Below are positions 27,601-42,600 of a stretch of DNA of 64,000 nt, one piece after another. Position 1 is the first letter of the stretch; each line of letters opens with the position of its first letter. The translations under genes and the position numbers were made by a program. Origin of the DNA: Hetaerina americana (taxonomy: Eukaryota; Arthropoda; Insecta; Odonata; Calopterygidae). The notes beneath the pieces are model-generated. The model did not search any database. It was not told the origin of the DNA and saw only the letters and a program-made list of their open reading frames with translations. The DNA lies in contig JAKTNV010000014.1 in NCBI GenBank assembly GCA_022747635.1, positions 11,975,610 through 12,039,609 of the forward strand, read 5' to 3'.

Positions 27601-30600
27601 AAAGTTTAAAGGAAGGGTTTCTTTGGGATATATAGCATATATTAGAGAGGAATTTTTCCATAAGACTTTGAGAGATATATATTTATTCTCAATCCAGAAA
27701 AGGGAAAAACTACAGCATGTGAGGAATACAGCAAGAGCAATAAGTTTGATTTTATACTCACATAATATTTAGGATCATCAACAAAAGGATGGAGATGGCA
27801 TATGACGACATATGATTACTAAGGGGTTGATAAGTTAGTGTTTAAAAAGGGAAAATTTCCATGATGCCAGAGCAGAAATGAGAATATAGGATATCATTAG
27901 GGTGTATGTGTTTGCTTTTTGGATTTTAAGAAGGCCCTTGATTGAGAAAATTGGGCCAATAATGAACTCATTGCCGAAGTTAGTAGAAGACTGGAGGTAT
28001 AGACAACTTGCCTTACACCAGCCTGGATGAGGCTGGGTAGCAATGATAAGCAGGGAGGGTACCATGGAGGTAAGAAGGGGTTGTCTATCATTAGTCAAGC
28101 CTTTAAACATGCATGCAGAGGAAATGATAAGACAAGCTCGGGAAGAGCTGGAGGCACTACAAAAATTATAGGAGAACTCATAAAAGTAGTTAAATTTGCA
28201 GATGAATAAAATTTAGTCAGCCAAACCACCTGAAGTTACTATTTTTACTTATTATATCACGGAATAAATGTGATATACATGGAATAAGCATTAATCATAA
28301 AAAACAAGGGCAATAAGGTTCCCAAGAAATAGGAGGGACAAATTAAAAATTACACATGGAGAGCATAAATTAGAGTGGGCAGAACATTCTACCAGTCTAG
28401 GAAGCATTTTATATCCAGATGTGAAAAGTAGTGAGGATATTAAAAGAAGTATTGAAAATAAAGTAAAGAAGTTTTGGCAAACATGAAGGAAGTTGATGAA
28501 AAATACCCCAAATTAAGATGTAAATAATTAATTAGTGAAAAATTCTGTTTGAACAAAGTAATGTGTAACTGAAAATCTAGTCCACTGAGGCAAGATGGGC
28601 CAGCATATATTAATTATAGGGTCTTCTGAGATGAGAATGTGGTCAAAAATGAAATAATAAAATGGATAGAAAGGAGTATAAATAAAGAAATGTTAGGAGA
28701 GGAAAAGAGGTTCTTGGAAGGAATTTGACAGTGGTAGGAAAAAAAGGAGCTAATTGTATGACAATGGAATCTTGAAGACTGAAAAGTGATGGGGAAGCAA
28801 GATAGAGAGAGTAAATTATACAGTATGTTGGATGGACTGAAGGTAGGGAGACTGGTATGTAGTATGTGGTTTCCCATAATGCGGTGTGCTGCAGTATTTT
28901 ATGCCAAACTAGGTGGAGTTAAGAACTGTGGTAGTGCTTTATTCCAGGGTCTATTTATTATACATTTTCAATTACATAAACCTTACTATTAATTATAAGG
29001 ATATTTGTATGCCTTTAAGGTCAATTGGTTGGATTTTGCATTACCCAATACACAACATATGCTTTGTCCTTCACAAATAGAAGATAATTTTATGCCCAAC
29101 AGGAATAATTTTGCAATTTCTGAGAGACATCCTAATAAACTGCAGGATTTTTATGAGGTAATATGAATAAGGGATCAACCATAAAAGTTAACCAGGGTTT
29201 CATGGCATGTGAGTTTCATCCGTATTAGTCACCTTGCAGTGATAAATGGAATTGCTGATGTCATAACTTCAAACAGTTGGCTATAAAAGGTGGGGGCACC
29301 ACATAAATACAAGCTCCATGTAAGTGCTTGACATAAAAGCCCAAAAATCAATTATTAGAGCATTTTAACCAAACAGGAGAGTGCTTTTTTAATCATCTTT
29401 ATGCAAAAACCGGTGGTTATATCTACTATGATTATCAACATTAATTAACATATCTTGCAAATCACTACCTTAATTACTTGAAATAAGGGAGCACAAACAT
29501 GTAAAAATATTAGGCAATAAATATACATAGGGGAGTTAAGACTAGACATCCCACCTGAAAAATTTAAGGGACACACCAAAAACCAAGATTCATATCATTA
29601 TTAAATTAAAATGGGATAGAAAGTTAGTACCCAATACTTACCAAAGAAATGTTTTGAAGCAACAAATCACTATTGAGAATGGTATCCACTACACTATCAG
29701 TCATGTTCAAAGGATTCTTTGTCAACTTAAGCTTCAATATTTTTGGATCTTTTACAACATTCCTTAAATTCAGACTTCCTGAAAGAGCAATTGTGCATAA
29801 TCATTGGCTTTTGTGATGGAAAGTACTATCTCACTTACAAGAGAATATCAAATCCACAAAGACTATCAAAGAAAATGACTTCAATATTAAATATTCTCTG
29901 ACAAAATTACAATCTTGCCCTGTAAATTAAAGTATTACCTTTCTTATAGTTATTTTCCAACTGATGGAAGTTAAATAATGATTCATACACATATTACTGT
30001 TAGTTACACTAGTTTTAAAAAGTGTTTTATTATTTTTTTCAGTTATTATTATTAAAATTTCATTTGTTATGTCCTTTCAAAAATCAATTAACATAAGTAT
30101 TTATGGAGTGCACAGAAAAAAAAGAAACATCTCTTTATGGAGTGAAGACTTTTCTCAATTAGGGCTTTTTTAATGATTCATACATCAGAAAGAGAGACAA
30201 AAAAATGAAATGAAGAATGAGTATTATTACACCAATCAATGCTAGAGTCTTTTGCAGTATGTCCTGTTCTCAGAGTTCGTAGCTTGGGCACACACTGCTG
30301 GATCAAATCCTGACTTGAAGTGGAGAATACCGAACTAGAACTTACACCCACCTTGACCTCAAATCCCCAGATGGTGACAGGATGATCCTGTTTCAGCTAA
30401 TTCCACCCTTGGTCAATAACTTCATCCGTTGTGACTTTTGAAGGCCTACTAGGACATGAGTTACTCATGCGATGGGCTGTCATCTTCGGAATGATTATAC
30501 TAATTCTGAATTTGTGTGACACTCTCATGGGTGTAGCTAATTCCTTTTTTTTAGAGTGGTTCAGCTCTCACTAGACCAAAGATTATCTTATTACATACCT

Positions 30601-33600
30601 TCATCTAGATGCCATGTTCACTGAACCTCAGCCTACAGAGCCATCCTTGATCTTGAAATAATCCTTCACTTGTTACTATACCAATTTTTAAATTTTGAAA
30701 TACATGACATAGTTTAATATTCTTTAGGCGTAATGTGCAGGCATATATTTCTACTCAGAACATTTAACCCGGTGGTTCGTATTTAAGTACTTTGCCCCTG
30801 TGCATGCATGCAATATGAAATGATTTTTTTAAAAGCAATATTGTCATAAATTCTGCTTGTGTTAGGTACCAAGAATGTTGAATTTAGGTCATTCTACCTT
30901 ATATTAAAATGCTAATGCGGATTAGTTGTAAAAACTGAGAATTGGTCTCCTCCTTGATAGAGTCAGGATAAGTATCATTTTAACATATTTGTGACAGTTT
31001 TCAGTGACACACTTCTGCTGTGTCTCTTGCCCTTATTAAAAGCTAATTATTATTGATGCTGCTTTCTCCCCACATCATGCACAGAATAAATGGATCTTGT
31101 AGAAAACAGTAACACCTTGCTGAGGACTCAGAAACATGATTTAATGGAGGGCGGAGGATATGGGGCAATAATTTTTATACATTGTTTATTTATTTACATT
31201 CTTCCTAGTAGTAGTAGTAGTATTTAGGGGAGGCGACCAAAAGCTGAGGTCATTTGCGCCATAGGGGATGGACAGGAAAGGATGAAGGGTGGAGAGAAAC
31301 CCGGCATCGGCATTAGCCTGCTCTTTACGAAAGGCACCAAGGGGTCCGCAACTTAACGTCCCATCTGACGGATGGCATACTCACTCAAAGTCCTCTCCAA
31401 AAAGCACCTCTAGTAGTGATCGAGATACCTCTGAAAAATATTCAACACCACCGGGATTTGAACCCGAGCCCTCTGGGTAGGAAGCCAGTACGATAGCCAC
31501 CCGATCCCCACATTCTTCCTTTCAATGCATAAATATTTTTTGATTTGTGGGAGTTCAGACCCCCTTGGGACCCCTTCCATATATATGCTCCAGAATACCA
31601 AAGGCCTCATTATCTAGAGTCTGATAAATCTTCTGAATGGATTTGACTTATGGTGGAATAGTCTAGCTTGGTGCAATACTAAAAGCACTAATAATTAATT
31701 AGAAACTTGGTGCATTAAACATGTTCCATAATTTGGTTTAAGTTGCAAAACTGTTGTTAATAATATCCACACACACGGCAAAGACAGAGAAAGACAAAGA
31801 GAAAATTGAGAGAAAGTATACTGGTCACCTCTTTTTCCAAATATTTACTCCCAATATTTCACAAACAGAACAAAATTCAATGAATATCCCTAACTTTCTT
31901 GGCTTCCCAGGACTACCAATTAATTTCACTGACTGTTTTAGCTCTAATTCATTTTTTATGATCATGAAAAACCATGGTTTGTGGATAAGTCCCTCATCCT
32001 GGATAAAAGTTTGTCAGATCATCCACATTCTTGAGAATAACATAAATTAATGGGCAAAATTGGATTTTGCAAACTAAAATAATTTATGTGCATTTTTTAT
32101 ATGGATAGTTACCCGATAAAATTCTTCGCCGCAAATTAAATTTTGTGCATTGGGGAAAAAATCTCAAGATTCATCCATAATAATTCCCTGGTGGAGAGCT
32201 AAAATGGAATGAATGAAATTATGAATACAATAAAATCGCTTGGTCTAACCAATACCCACTGGATGAAGTTCGCGAGTACAAGTATAGCTATTAACTTTGG
32301 AATTACATCTGAAAATTAAAATGCTAGTAGAGCTAAAATGTGGTACGAAGAAAAGGAGTGCACATCAACTTCGTAACAATAGGTGCAACCATAACTGCCT
32401 CTCCATCCCCTTTCTCCCAAGTTGATAATGGAAATTTATGTAGACAGATTCAGTTTAGGTAGACCTCACGCTTGCGTAGTAACAGAATAACGTGCAGAAT
32501 ATAACGTACACAGAATATAACGTTACAGAATATAACGTTCACAGCCTACCGCTACCCTCCCTCCGACACCTCCCCTCATCCCCCTCCCCCAATGCACGCA
32601 TGGGCTGACCGCCGCTTTCGAAGGCCGGGGATTGTGTCGCCGACAATGGATTATATTTTCACGCTTCTTGAACACCGTCTCCCGGTCGACGGGGGCTGTG
32701 GAGCGCCTCGCAATCGCCGGGGAGGCAACACAGGGAAGCTGATCCCATTGACCATTAAAACAAAAAATGGTGCCGGTAGTGCCAGCGACTTTCGAATTGC
32801 TATTATTATTCTTAACCCCCCAAATCCTTACCAGCTGCATACCTGAGAACTTGACTCGGTCTAACACCAAACAAAAGAAACCTTTGGCACAATAGAACGT
32901 TTTTAAAATTCCCGCTGTTATTCGATGAATGTAATCTCATTTATGAAAAACTATCAACTTTCGTGACATTTATTATCTCACGCACGTTAAGGAGCTCAAT
33001 CAGCTTCAATGCAAACAGAAAATTCCAACTCATCGCTTTTCAAGCCACATTCGGATAAAATACTCGTGCAGTTGGGTTAAGAGGGGAGTGCAGCGGAGGC
33101 TTTAACTACCCAGTACGAGATACAGGGTATACCCGCAGTTTGACCACCTCTACCAGCTGTACACCACCAGTTTGACCACCTGTACCAGCTCTAGACCAGC
33201 AGTTTGACCACCTCGAGGTGCTATCCAAGTGCTTTCATTAAGTAAAGATAGGAATGGTCACACGCGCCCCGTCCCACCGAAATCATGAAGTCAAGGTCAA
33301 CTGATCGGATGGTGGCACTAAGCACAAACAACAATGATTCGCCACATTGATGTACGTCTATCCGTTCCATTGATTAACTTTTCCTTGAGTAATAGTCACG
33401 AGAAATGTGCCTTTCACGACTCTGGCGTGGAATTATCTCGTGTATAGGGAACAAACGCAAAAATCTTTCTGGTTAGCAATAAAGAGTTAATACTTCTCCC
33501 GGTCGCTAGCTCAGTCATATAGAGACAACTTTACCTATTAAGCTGAAATTTTCTCTGGTGACAGCATTGAAAGATAAACAAAGATGTTACACAAATTTTT

Positions 33601-36600
33601 AATCGACAAAGCCTTGATAGTTAAATATTTTATTTTATTATTGAACTATCTAGCGTTTTTAATTTGATCCCAGTTCTATTTCCCACGATATCAAATCTGC
33701 ACATATTTATACTTCGGCAGGATCAGTTTTAACTAAATAATGTACGACACATATCATATACGAGTAGTGTTCGTTCCTCGAAGTGCAAGAGGCACTCCGC
33801 GTGGGAGATAGGAATCGAGCTTCATCCAAAGTATTCTTCCTAATTTGTTATGTTTTGGATGGTACTAATAGTAGTTTTTAAAGTAGTCTCAATAATAACC
33901 TTGAAAGACTATAATTATTATCCACGTATTATGATAACTTCCTTTGCTTGCTTTAAACTATTTCCTTCTTTATTTCTTCTACCCTAACTTCTGCCTACTT
34001 TCATGCTGTCTCAAAAAGCCTATTTTCATCCATTCTCTTCGCCGTGTACCCGATATCGCACCCGACATATGCTTGCCATCTTTTAGCCATTAATGGCATA
34101 AATATTATGAAGCCACTGCTTATTAAGACATCATAGAGACTGGCTAGGAAACAGCCCTAGAGTAAAAATATTTTGCTGTGCAAATATTGCACATTGTGAC
34201 GCTAAATATGTGCTTGAGAATGGCTGTCTTCTATTCAGAAATTTTGATTGATCCGGACTGCGTTCGAGTGACCATCTTCACCACGGGTGGAAGATACTTG
34301 CTGAATAAATGTCTCACTATTTTCAGCTACGTAATAATTACGTAGAAGATATGAATTTTCGTTATGTTAAGGCACAATTAAACATTGATTTGACGCATTT
34401 GTAGAAACTGATTTACCCTGAGACATTTCACTAGATGCACATTCACAGTGAGCTACATCACCAGGGCTTGTGCGTGGGTGTGGAAACACTAGGCAGAGGA
34501 AATCCATTTCCCGTTATATGAAAGCATGCTGGAGAAACAGTTTGCATTGCTACATCTTAAGGTGGTCTCGTCACAAGCAGTTCCTTCAAGTGTGGGAAAC
34601 TGCTCATATAATAAGGCCAGCAAGAAATTAAAATCTCCTATCAATAAATCAATTAAGGTTAACTTAATTTCAACAACTGTTCAAATATGGCAGTTTTACT
34701 ATTTATTAGTGACTGCAAAAGTTGTTAGCTAATAATTTTCACAATGACGATCACTTTTTTCCAAAGTTCAGCCTCGTTACCTTCGCATGATAATTTTAAC
34801 ACCGTCGTGGATTTCTTATCACTTCCTCATAGCCTCCTATATTCTTGTTTGCCCTACATTATATCCTTCTTCATCTCTTCAAACTTCACCAGGCTTCATG
34901 CCGTCAAGTCTATTCTCTTTATTCCTTTTCCCCGCATACCCATCATTATGCCCTCCATCACGTTCTTCAACATCCTACTGCCACTTCCAACGCTTCCTCC
35001 ATCAAATTTTTCCGCCAACCATTTCTTTCCTTTTCGTCTAGTAATCCTAACTCTTTCCCCATCCTATTGAAAACTTATAATTAATCTTCCTCTTTATCTC
35101 ATTCCTTCTCCAGACACTTGATAAACCTCTATATCTACCCACACCCTCTTTCTTCCAAAACCTAGAGTGTGATCATGGATCTTTTTGTGCGCGTTATCGC
35201 TATGTCCTCGACGCGAATTTCCTCTTCCGACTGGGCTTCGGTGCTTGGTGGCAGCGCCGTCGCGTTGCGCTGGTCAAAGTATCCCGAATTCAAAGAAAAT
35301 TAATATAATATTCGTCGTCTTAACTCAAATAACAATAAAGATAAGCATTGAAGAGCCGCCACCTCAGTTTTCTGAGCCAATAACCGATATTCTAATTCCA
35401 GTCATCGATTATGTCCTATTTCTAAATGCAATTGGTACGAAGCAAAAATATCAAAATGAATTGAAATCTCACGTTTTAAACATCTCCAAGAAATAAGCAA
35501 GATTGCTCGCCATGCTTTGCCCCATGTCTGGGAGGGCATACATACGGTTTACCCATTGAAAATTTACGTATAGCTGTATGGATACAACTGACTCCCTCTC
35601 ATCCGGTCTCGTTTTATCTAACCTGGACTGCATCCGCTCTCACAATCAGATTCTCCAGAGGGTGAAGTAGTAGCAGTTTTTATGCGAGGCGACCGACAGC
35701 TAAGGTCATTTGCGCCATTAGGGATGAATGGGAAAGGGTGGAGGTAAAACCCGGCGTCAGCATTAGCCTACTCTTGTCGAAAGGCGCCAAGGGGTCCACA
35801 GTTTACCGTCCGCAAAGCATCTAGAAGTCGGGACACCACTGAAAAATACTTGGTCGGAAAAATATTTATTTTAATCCGGGCCCTCTCGGTGGGAAGCCTG
35901 TACGTTAGTGATCCCAATCCCCTCCAGATGATGAATCATGGATATGAGTCGTAAATGTATACTGGCAATATTTCGGGAGTTACTAAGTCCACAGAAATAC
36001 AAGATTGAAGGAAAAATATATTTACAGAAAATAAATTATTTCCTGACTGAAGAAGGTGCACCGGGTCAAAACCATGGTTGTAAAGTTTCGGCGGAACCTC
36101 GAGATTCAATTTTTTTTTTAAAACTACGATTGTTTCAAGGGTGTGACGCTTTGGCGGAATGATACGAGTTCGACAGGACCGAGAGCGTTGTGGACACACA
36201 ACATTTAAATTGCATTAATATTAATTTTTTTATTTTATCAATACTGCCAGACACAGTAAACACGTATAAATATCATCCACGTATATATATATATCTAAAA
36301 TGGCACGATGAAAGTATTTTCGTATTTACCCGTCACTTGTCGGACGCAACAGGTTTGACAAGGAATGACCAGATAAGAGGGTCGTCTAAAGAGGGAAGAC
36401 TATAACGTCATGTAACTCTAAATAAACTGCAAATCGATATATGTATTTTGGATCAGTACATTTTCGCAGGCCTTCAGTTATATTATGTAATGGCCCCGGT
36501 CTCACCACTTGAACTTCCTTTCTTCACCGCGATATGTCCTTGGGTAAAATAATCAGCTGACGGGTTGATTGACCGGACGAAATTGCATCACTTATATGCA

Positions 36601-39600
36601 ACAATTTCAGAGTGTAAAAATCATTCGCCTTGACCCGGCCAACTTAAACAGCAAAATATTATTTTTTGGTGAATAAATTATTATAAGGCATAATTGTTTG
36701 TAGACGTTTCCCATTTCTAATTATTCACACAGCCTTAGGTGCATGTGTTCCTACATGCGTTCGAATTCATTTATGAGCTACAAGTACGTAAAAATAGAAA
36801 CCCGCTTCGAATCCGTATATCTGGACCCTGCCGATGACCCACATAAACGTCGCCAAAAACCCTAGGCCACCCTTCGCGAGCAAGAAGCGAGGAAGCGTCA
36901 TCAACGATTGGAGGTCCGTGAGGCAAGCCTTCGACTCGTCTCGGCCGCCGACGGCAAGCATTCCGCCCGGACTCCTTGATCCAGTTTCCCTTCCGCAGAT
37001 GGTCGCGACAACTTTCCTTCGGCCAGCTTGGAAAACAAATAATGCCCGTTTGTCGCCTTCAGTAATGTACCGAACGGCGGTGACCGTCCACCGTGGATCA
37101 ATTACTGCGCAGCTGAGAGTATTTCACGGACATCGACTCGATCGAGTGCTTGCTCCTTGCTTATTCGGGGAACCTTGAGACGTCTGGAGCGGTTGTTAAC
37201 TTCCATCCAATTGCAGTCGGGAGGAAGAAACGGAAGACTACGAGAGTGGAGCAGATCATGGATCTTCATGACGCGGGGTCTCATTATTTACTCGATGGAT
37301 AGCGAATATACTATTGCCGTTCTAAATACTTCTGTAAAACGAACTCAAACATAGATCGATCCTGATATTACCACGGATCATTGAAGCTGAGTCGCAAATT
37401 GATTTGTGCGCATAGTTTGCAAAGAGCTTTGTGGATAAAGATAACGCCAAAAGCACGATCATTCATCGCGGGCCAGCTTTGTGCAAATTGTTACTTTGGC
37501 CTTTAAATCAGTTCTTTAAGTGATGGAGCCTGCCCGTCTAATATTGGTTTGTGGACTGAACCTTAATTATTACGTATGACCAGTATTTCCTCGCGATCAT
37601 TACAAAAATGACATTCTGAGATGCCTAATTTACTGTCGATACAAGCTTTAACAGGTTTAGATTTCACATGTAACCAATTCTACTTCTCACATCAAGCACA
37701 TCTACTATTGATTTTCGAATGCTAATTCCCATTTTAACAGTAGAGAGCATATCGACGTTCGCCATTAAAAGAGTATTTTAGACCACACAGACTGAAGTTA
37801 TCAAAGCGTGTATATATCGAATAGCATAGATTTAATCTTACCCACTTATTAAAAGCGAAAAACTAGAAGACGAATCTATATTCTTCTCCACTCCATCATT
37901 CTCAGATTTCTTTATATTCCCTTCAGGGAAGTACATCTCATATTTTTGTAGGTAACGATCAGCTCCCTGATATGTATCAGAATAACACCGCATGCAATAT
38001 GTAAAACAAGTTTCACCCTTGCTTTTAATGAGCAAGTCCATATTTACCCCAATTCGAGAATTTAACAAAGCAAAAATCATCCGCCCTGAGTGGGATTAGT
38101 AGCTGGATCCCTTGATTTCCGGCAGAGTGATTTCGCCAGTTATACCACGGTAGAATTTATACTTCTAATAATCAGGAAATTCAACATCGCGTAGATACAT
38201 TTTTTTTTAAACAGGAGACAAAACTGGGGGGATTACAGTGGTCAGACAATGCTGTAAGGACAAATGAAAACAAAATACCCGTGAAAGTACTCAATGAGAG
38301 AATGGAGGGGGGAGGATGATTGGGAAGACCCAGGAAAAGATGTGATAATACAGCAAGTGGGGGCTCAAGAGGCATGCTTATTACTGGTGAAATATAGCAT
38401 CAAAGAGAGGAAGGAGCGAAACGAGTAGGAATCAAGGGAGGCCAGGAGTGTCCAAATTGGACTACACTACCAAAGGAAGAATGCACCTTTTTAAATCGAT
38501 GATTGACTAACAATGCACATTCACAAGTCCCACGAAAATTCAATCCATCTCACCAGTGGCTTTCATTATTATTTTATTGACTTTCTAATTTTGTCACATG
38601 CTACTCAATCCTCTTCCCAGTATGCCCACTCACTCTTTACTGTGGCCATCAACTCAGGTTTCATCTTTCATTCCTTCCTCCATGAACATGTCGAGATAAC
38701 CTCTAGTACTCCTCATCTGGCTTGCTAATGATCCAAGTTAAATCCTTACCATGAAGGATTCCACAGGGGTTCTTCAGCAAAGTTTCACAACTCCCAATTT
38801 GCATTAGACCAATGTAGAGTTCTCTCTTAGTAATGTTTTACCAACTGAATGCCACGAAAATTGGCCATTAAGACCTTATTCATGAGCCAATATTAATCTT
38901 TCCCATAAATAAATAAACGGACCTAAGATGAAATTCATTGGGTAATTTGGATGATCTAATTATGTTGCAGAGCAGTAGCAACAGATTTGTTCCAAATACA
39001 TGAAAAACTATTATTAATACTACCTGAGCAATAAAATGCAAAACTTGGCACTTATATTTTTCCATTGAAACTAAGGCACATTGCCATTGCCTTAATTACT
39101 AGAACTGAAATGTATTCACTGCCCTTAATTTTTTGTTATCAGTTTCTTTCTCCTTTCATCAAGCCCAAAAGAATGATTTGAAAATAATTTCTCAATGCCA
39201 TCATTGACGGTGAGATATATAGCTGCACTTAACTGATAAAACTAAATTTTCTGGTCCTAAATCATCATGGGGTTTGTAGAAGGCATTACTAACATGTGTA
39301 AACAAGGTGAATTTCACGAATGCCCCCATTGATTACTTGTATGAAGAAAGGTTGCGCTGTTAAAATAAATATATTGTGCAACACAAATCTGATACCATAT
39401 TCACTACTAACCAAGAAGAATAGATAAATTATAATTTAAAATTTTTTAACCCTAGAATCTGCTTAGGTTGCCTATTATAATGTAGCAACTACTCAATGTA
39501 ATTAGCTAGAACCTGATACGAGAGAGCAATAATCTTCAAATGAATTCTTGGTGGCTGAATTAAGACACCTGAGATTTAGCTAGATAATGAGCCCAAAAAA

Positions 39601-42600
39601 TTAGTATGTTCTTTGAAAAATGGGTCAATTTTTTTGCTTAATTACATTAATTTCTTTGTTTGTAAATGGCATGGTTCACAGAGCTGCAATACACTACATT
39701 CTATTCAGTGCAACCTTAAGAATTAAAAGTTTAATATCACTAACAAAAATTTATCTTCAGCACAATACCTTCGACCTCAACAATAAGTGTGATTTGCTTG
39801 GGATCAACACAAAGGGAACAAGGTTAAACTATAAAGAAATAGGAAATATTTATGGAGGGTTAAGTAAGGGCAATCAGAACTTACCATTGATCTTCCTTTC
39901 TTGCTTCATGGTACTAGTAATTAAGGCAGCTAAATCCTTGACATCACTCAATGCACCCTGAATGCCTAATAACTGTTCCTGTTTGACTTCATCTTGTCCA
40001 ATACTTTCTAATTCATCCATAAGACGTAGGATTCTACAAAAGAATTCCAATAATTGTTAGGGCTAATAATTGTGAAAATGAAACATTAAAATTATTTCTA
40101 TTCCAATGAATTTGCTAACTTTTGCATAGCATTTAAGGGCATTGTGCCTTAATACAAGAAATGCAACTAAAATAATGAACGTTAAGACATACAAGCGTGT
40201 TTATTAGCTACTTGTCCTGCACTGAATTTGGGTGCTGAGTAGCATAGTGATCAGAGAATTTGGCCATGAACCAGTTTCATATAAGGATAACTGAGTACCA
40301 CCAAACCAGGATGTGATTTTGGTTTTTAGATTATCTTATGGAACTCCAAGGGATAAAAGGAAAGAAACTGGCTCCCTTGATAAGTCAATTTCACTCATCA
40401 TATAGAACTTGGTATGAGGTGAGTTATCCCATTAAACCAACCTTTGGGTCGATTGGTCAATCAGGCTCATTTTGATGGCATAAAAATTAGCATAGCATTA
40501 GGATACAAATTTAATGGTTGCTGAATGGATCTAAAAACAGTATTTTATTAAGTTTACTCTATATACATAAGTTTATACACATTTTTTAAATATTCATTGA
40601 ATTAAAATGTATGGTTGATTTTATGGAATAGATATACATTTAGTATCTTTGCCAGAAAAAAATGTGTCAAAAATTCTTAAATAGTGATTGGGTAGGCTAT
40701 TAAAAGCATTTTTCCCAACTTCTATTGTAAACACACATTCATTGATTGATATAAATTATCAATAATACATTGGCATTATAGATTGACTGGTTTGGTTTGG
40801 TTTTCTGGAAGTTATTGGAACAACAATTGCCACAATGCCAATTTACGTGAAAGACAATGTACAAGACCAGTCCACTTCATGGTCATTGATGATGACAATC
40901 CAGAAGTCTGTATCTTTACAGCTTCTAAGAGCAGCATGAAAAAATTAGGTAGCTTCAAGCACATATAGTAATCAAAGAATCACCACCATGACCTATTGTA
41001 GGAAGGTTTTAAGCTATAGTTTTGAAAAATTCCCATACTAATGTCGTGAAAAGATTCACTAAAAGACTTACGTAGTTGAAAAATACCTCCAAGATGACAA
41101 TATACTTTAAAAAAAAGAAAACTACATATTGCTTCAACTTAAGTTTTGTCGAATTCTATTCGGTGCATATATTTTTAAAAAATTGAAAGCTAAAAGAATG
41201 CTGTACAAGCTCATGCATTATTACAGCTCCATTAAATCACCCAAAATTTATTGATTTATTAGCATCATTCTTATAAGTAAATAAACATTCATGGAGGTAA
41301 AAATGCATAGAAGTGAAAACACATTATATTTGAAGGAATAATTTTGCTCTGTGAGTACCATTTTAATGGGAAAATTTTAGAAAAGGCACAAACTACTTCA
41401 GTTACACCTTTATAATTAGGGCTATAATGGCCTTTGTCATCAACTTCTAAAATGAAAAATACATAAAAACATTTTAAATACAGATTAACTCATTGAGATT
41501 GCAGCGGATACAATATTTTGAAGGTAAAAATGCAGAAAAGACTTACATGGAATCGTCAAGAGTGATAATACCAGAGGTTGTCTCATTCACTACATAGCGA
41601 TGACATGTATTATTAAAAGCACAAATAAAACTCTGAATGAATGGCAGATTCCCGGCAGATGGCATTGCCTTTTGCTGGTAGTGGCCTGTAAGTAGAAAAT
41701 GTTCATAACATTTTATTAAAAATTGGTTGTTAAATATATAAGTCAGATCAATTATAAAAAAATCTCTACTCAGCATATTTCCATTGATTTAAGAAACCAG
41801 AATAAGCAACTTCCCCTGAATTGCAAGAGAAAATGAGAAAGATAAAAATATCTGACTATCCCTCATATACTTCTATTTGGGCGGCAATAGTGTTAAAAAA
41901 TGTTAAAGGCGGCTGGAAATTAAGCATTGGAGTGGGTCAAGTCTAGGGATTTCCACAGGTACTCCACTTCCACTGATGTTTTGATTTCCAAGTCATCCAT
42001 CATTGGAAGATGCCTCTGAATAGATGAGTTGGAAATTAAAATGTTAGAGAAATAAAGTTCCTCAACCTGTGGACATTTGAGAAGATTTAATCCAATTGAT
42101 ATGCTGGGAAAGCACCTGATCAAAGGTTTGGAATTTCTCATGATAGATACGAGTGCTCCACCTTTTCATGTCTCACCCAACAAATGGAATACTGAAGACT
42201 AAGAAGTTCTCACCTCATGGCATTTGAGCAGGCTTTCGATAAGTCCAAAAATTCTGTAACTGTCAAGATTTGAAACTACCATAGGTCCTAGGAGTGTGAA
42301 GCCATTACTTGGCCATTCATAATAATTTCATAAATTTACCGATCAATTTTGGTTACAAGCGGAAAATTATTGACTTGAACATTCAATGAGATTAAAAGAA
42401 ACATCAAACAGGCGAACAACAGATATGTCAGCCATATAAGACCACACATTACCCATTCCTGAGGCAGGAATGATGCAACAACAAACTCTTAAGACAAATT
42501 GACAGAACAATACTTGTATAGAAAACCAGCAATATCAATGCAGATAATCAATAACATGGCCAAGTTGATTGGAATGTGAACAAATCAAATTGTTTTTGCG

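Larger units (their letters stand above)
32450..38100. promoter_or_regulatory. CpG-replete block inside ABCA intron 4
   Basis: Flanking gene sequence has only a few CpG per kilobase. This block has many, up to six in a single 60-base line (for example at 36841), with GC-rich peaks near 32520-32880, 35165-35280 and 36780-37330. No gene product was recognised in it. It could be an unmethylated internal regulatory region or alternative promoter, or a relatively recent insertion. The borders are approximate, judged by eye. Confidence 0.45.
29779..39884. other. ABCA intron 4 (10.1 kb); holds SINEs and a CpG-rich block
   Basis: Exon 4 and exon 5 phases match across this intron. It contains SINE-B copies at 31206 and 35667, a SINE head at about 38080, a 32-bp minisatellite at 33136, and a block at about 32450-38100 where CpG is common, unlike the intron ends. 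No intact gene was recognised. Confidence 0.7.

Noticed and set aside
30240..30440. tRNA-like words (GTAGCTTGGG, GGATCAAATCCT)
   Set aside because: The spacing and body do not match any of the SINE families, and the match is too weak to call.
35173..35310. 43-codon frame [12 protein letters not shown] in a GC-rich pocket
   Set aside because: No family resemblance and no clear promoter or splice sites.
36834..37178. 114-codon plus-strand frame in the CpG-rich block
   Set aside because: No domain or splice context, and several frames are open here because of the GC content.
38200..38460. Plus-strand [14 protein letters not shown] resembling a LINE C-terminal tail
   Set aside because: Only one short motif fits, with stops on both sides and no upstream LINE parts.
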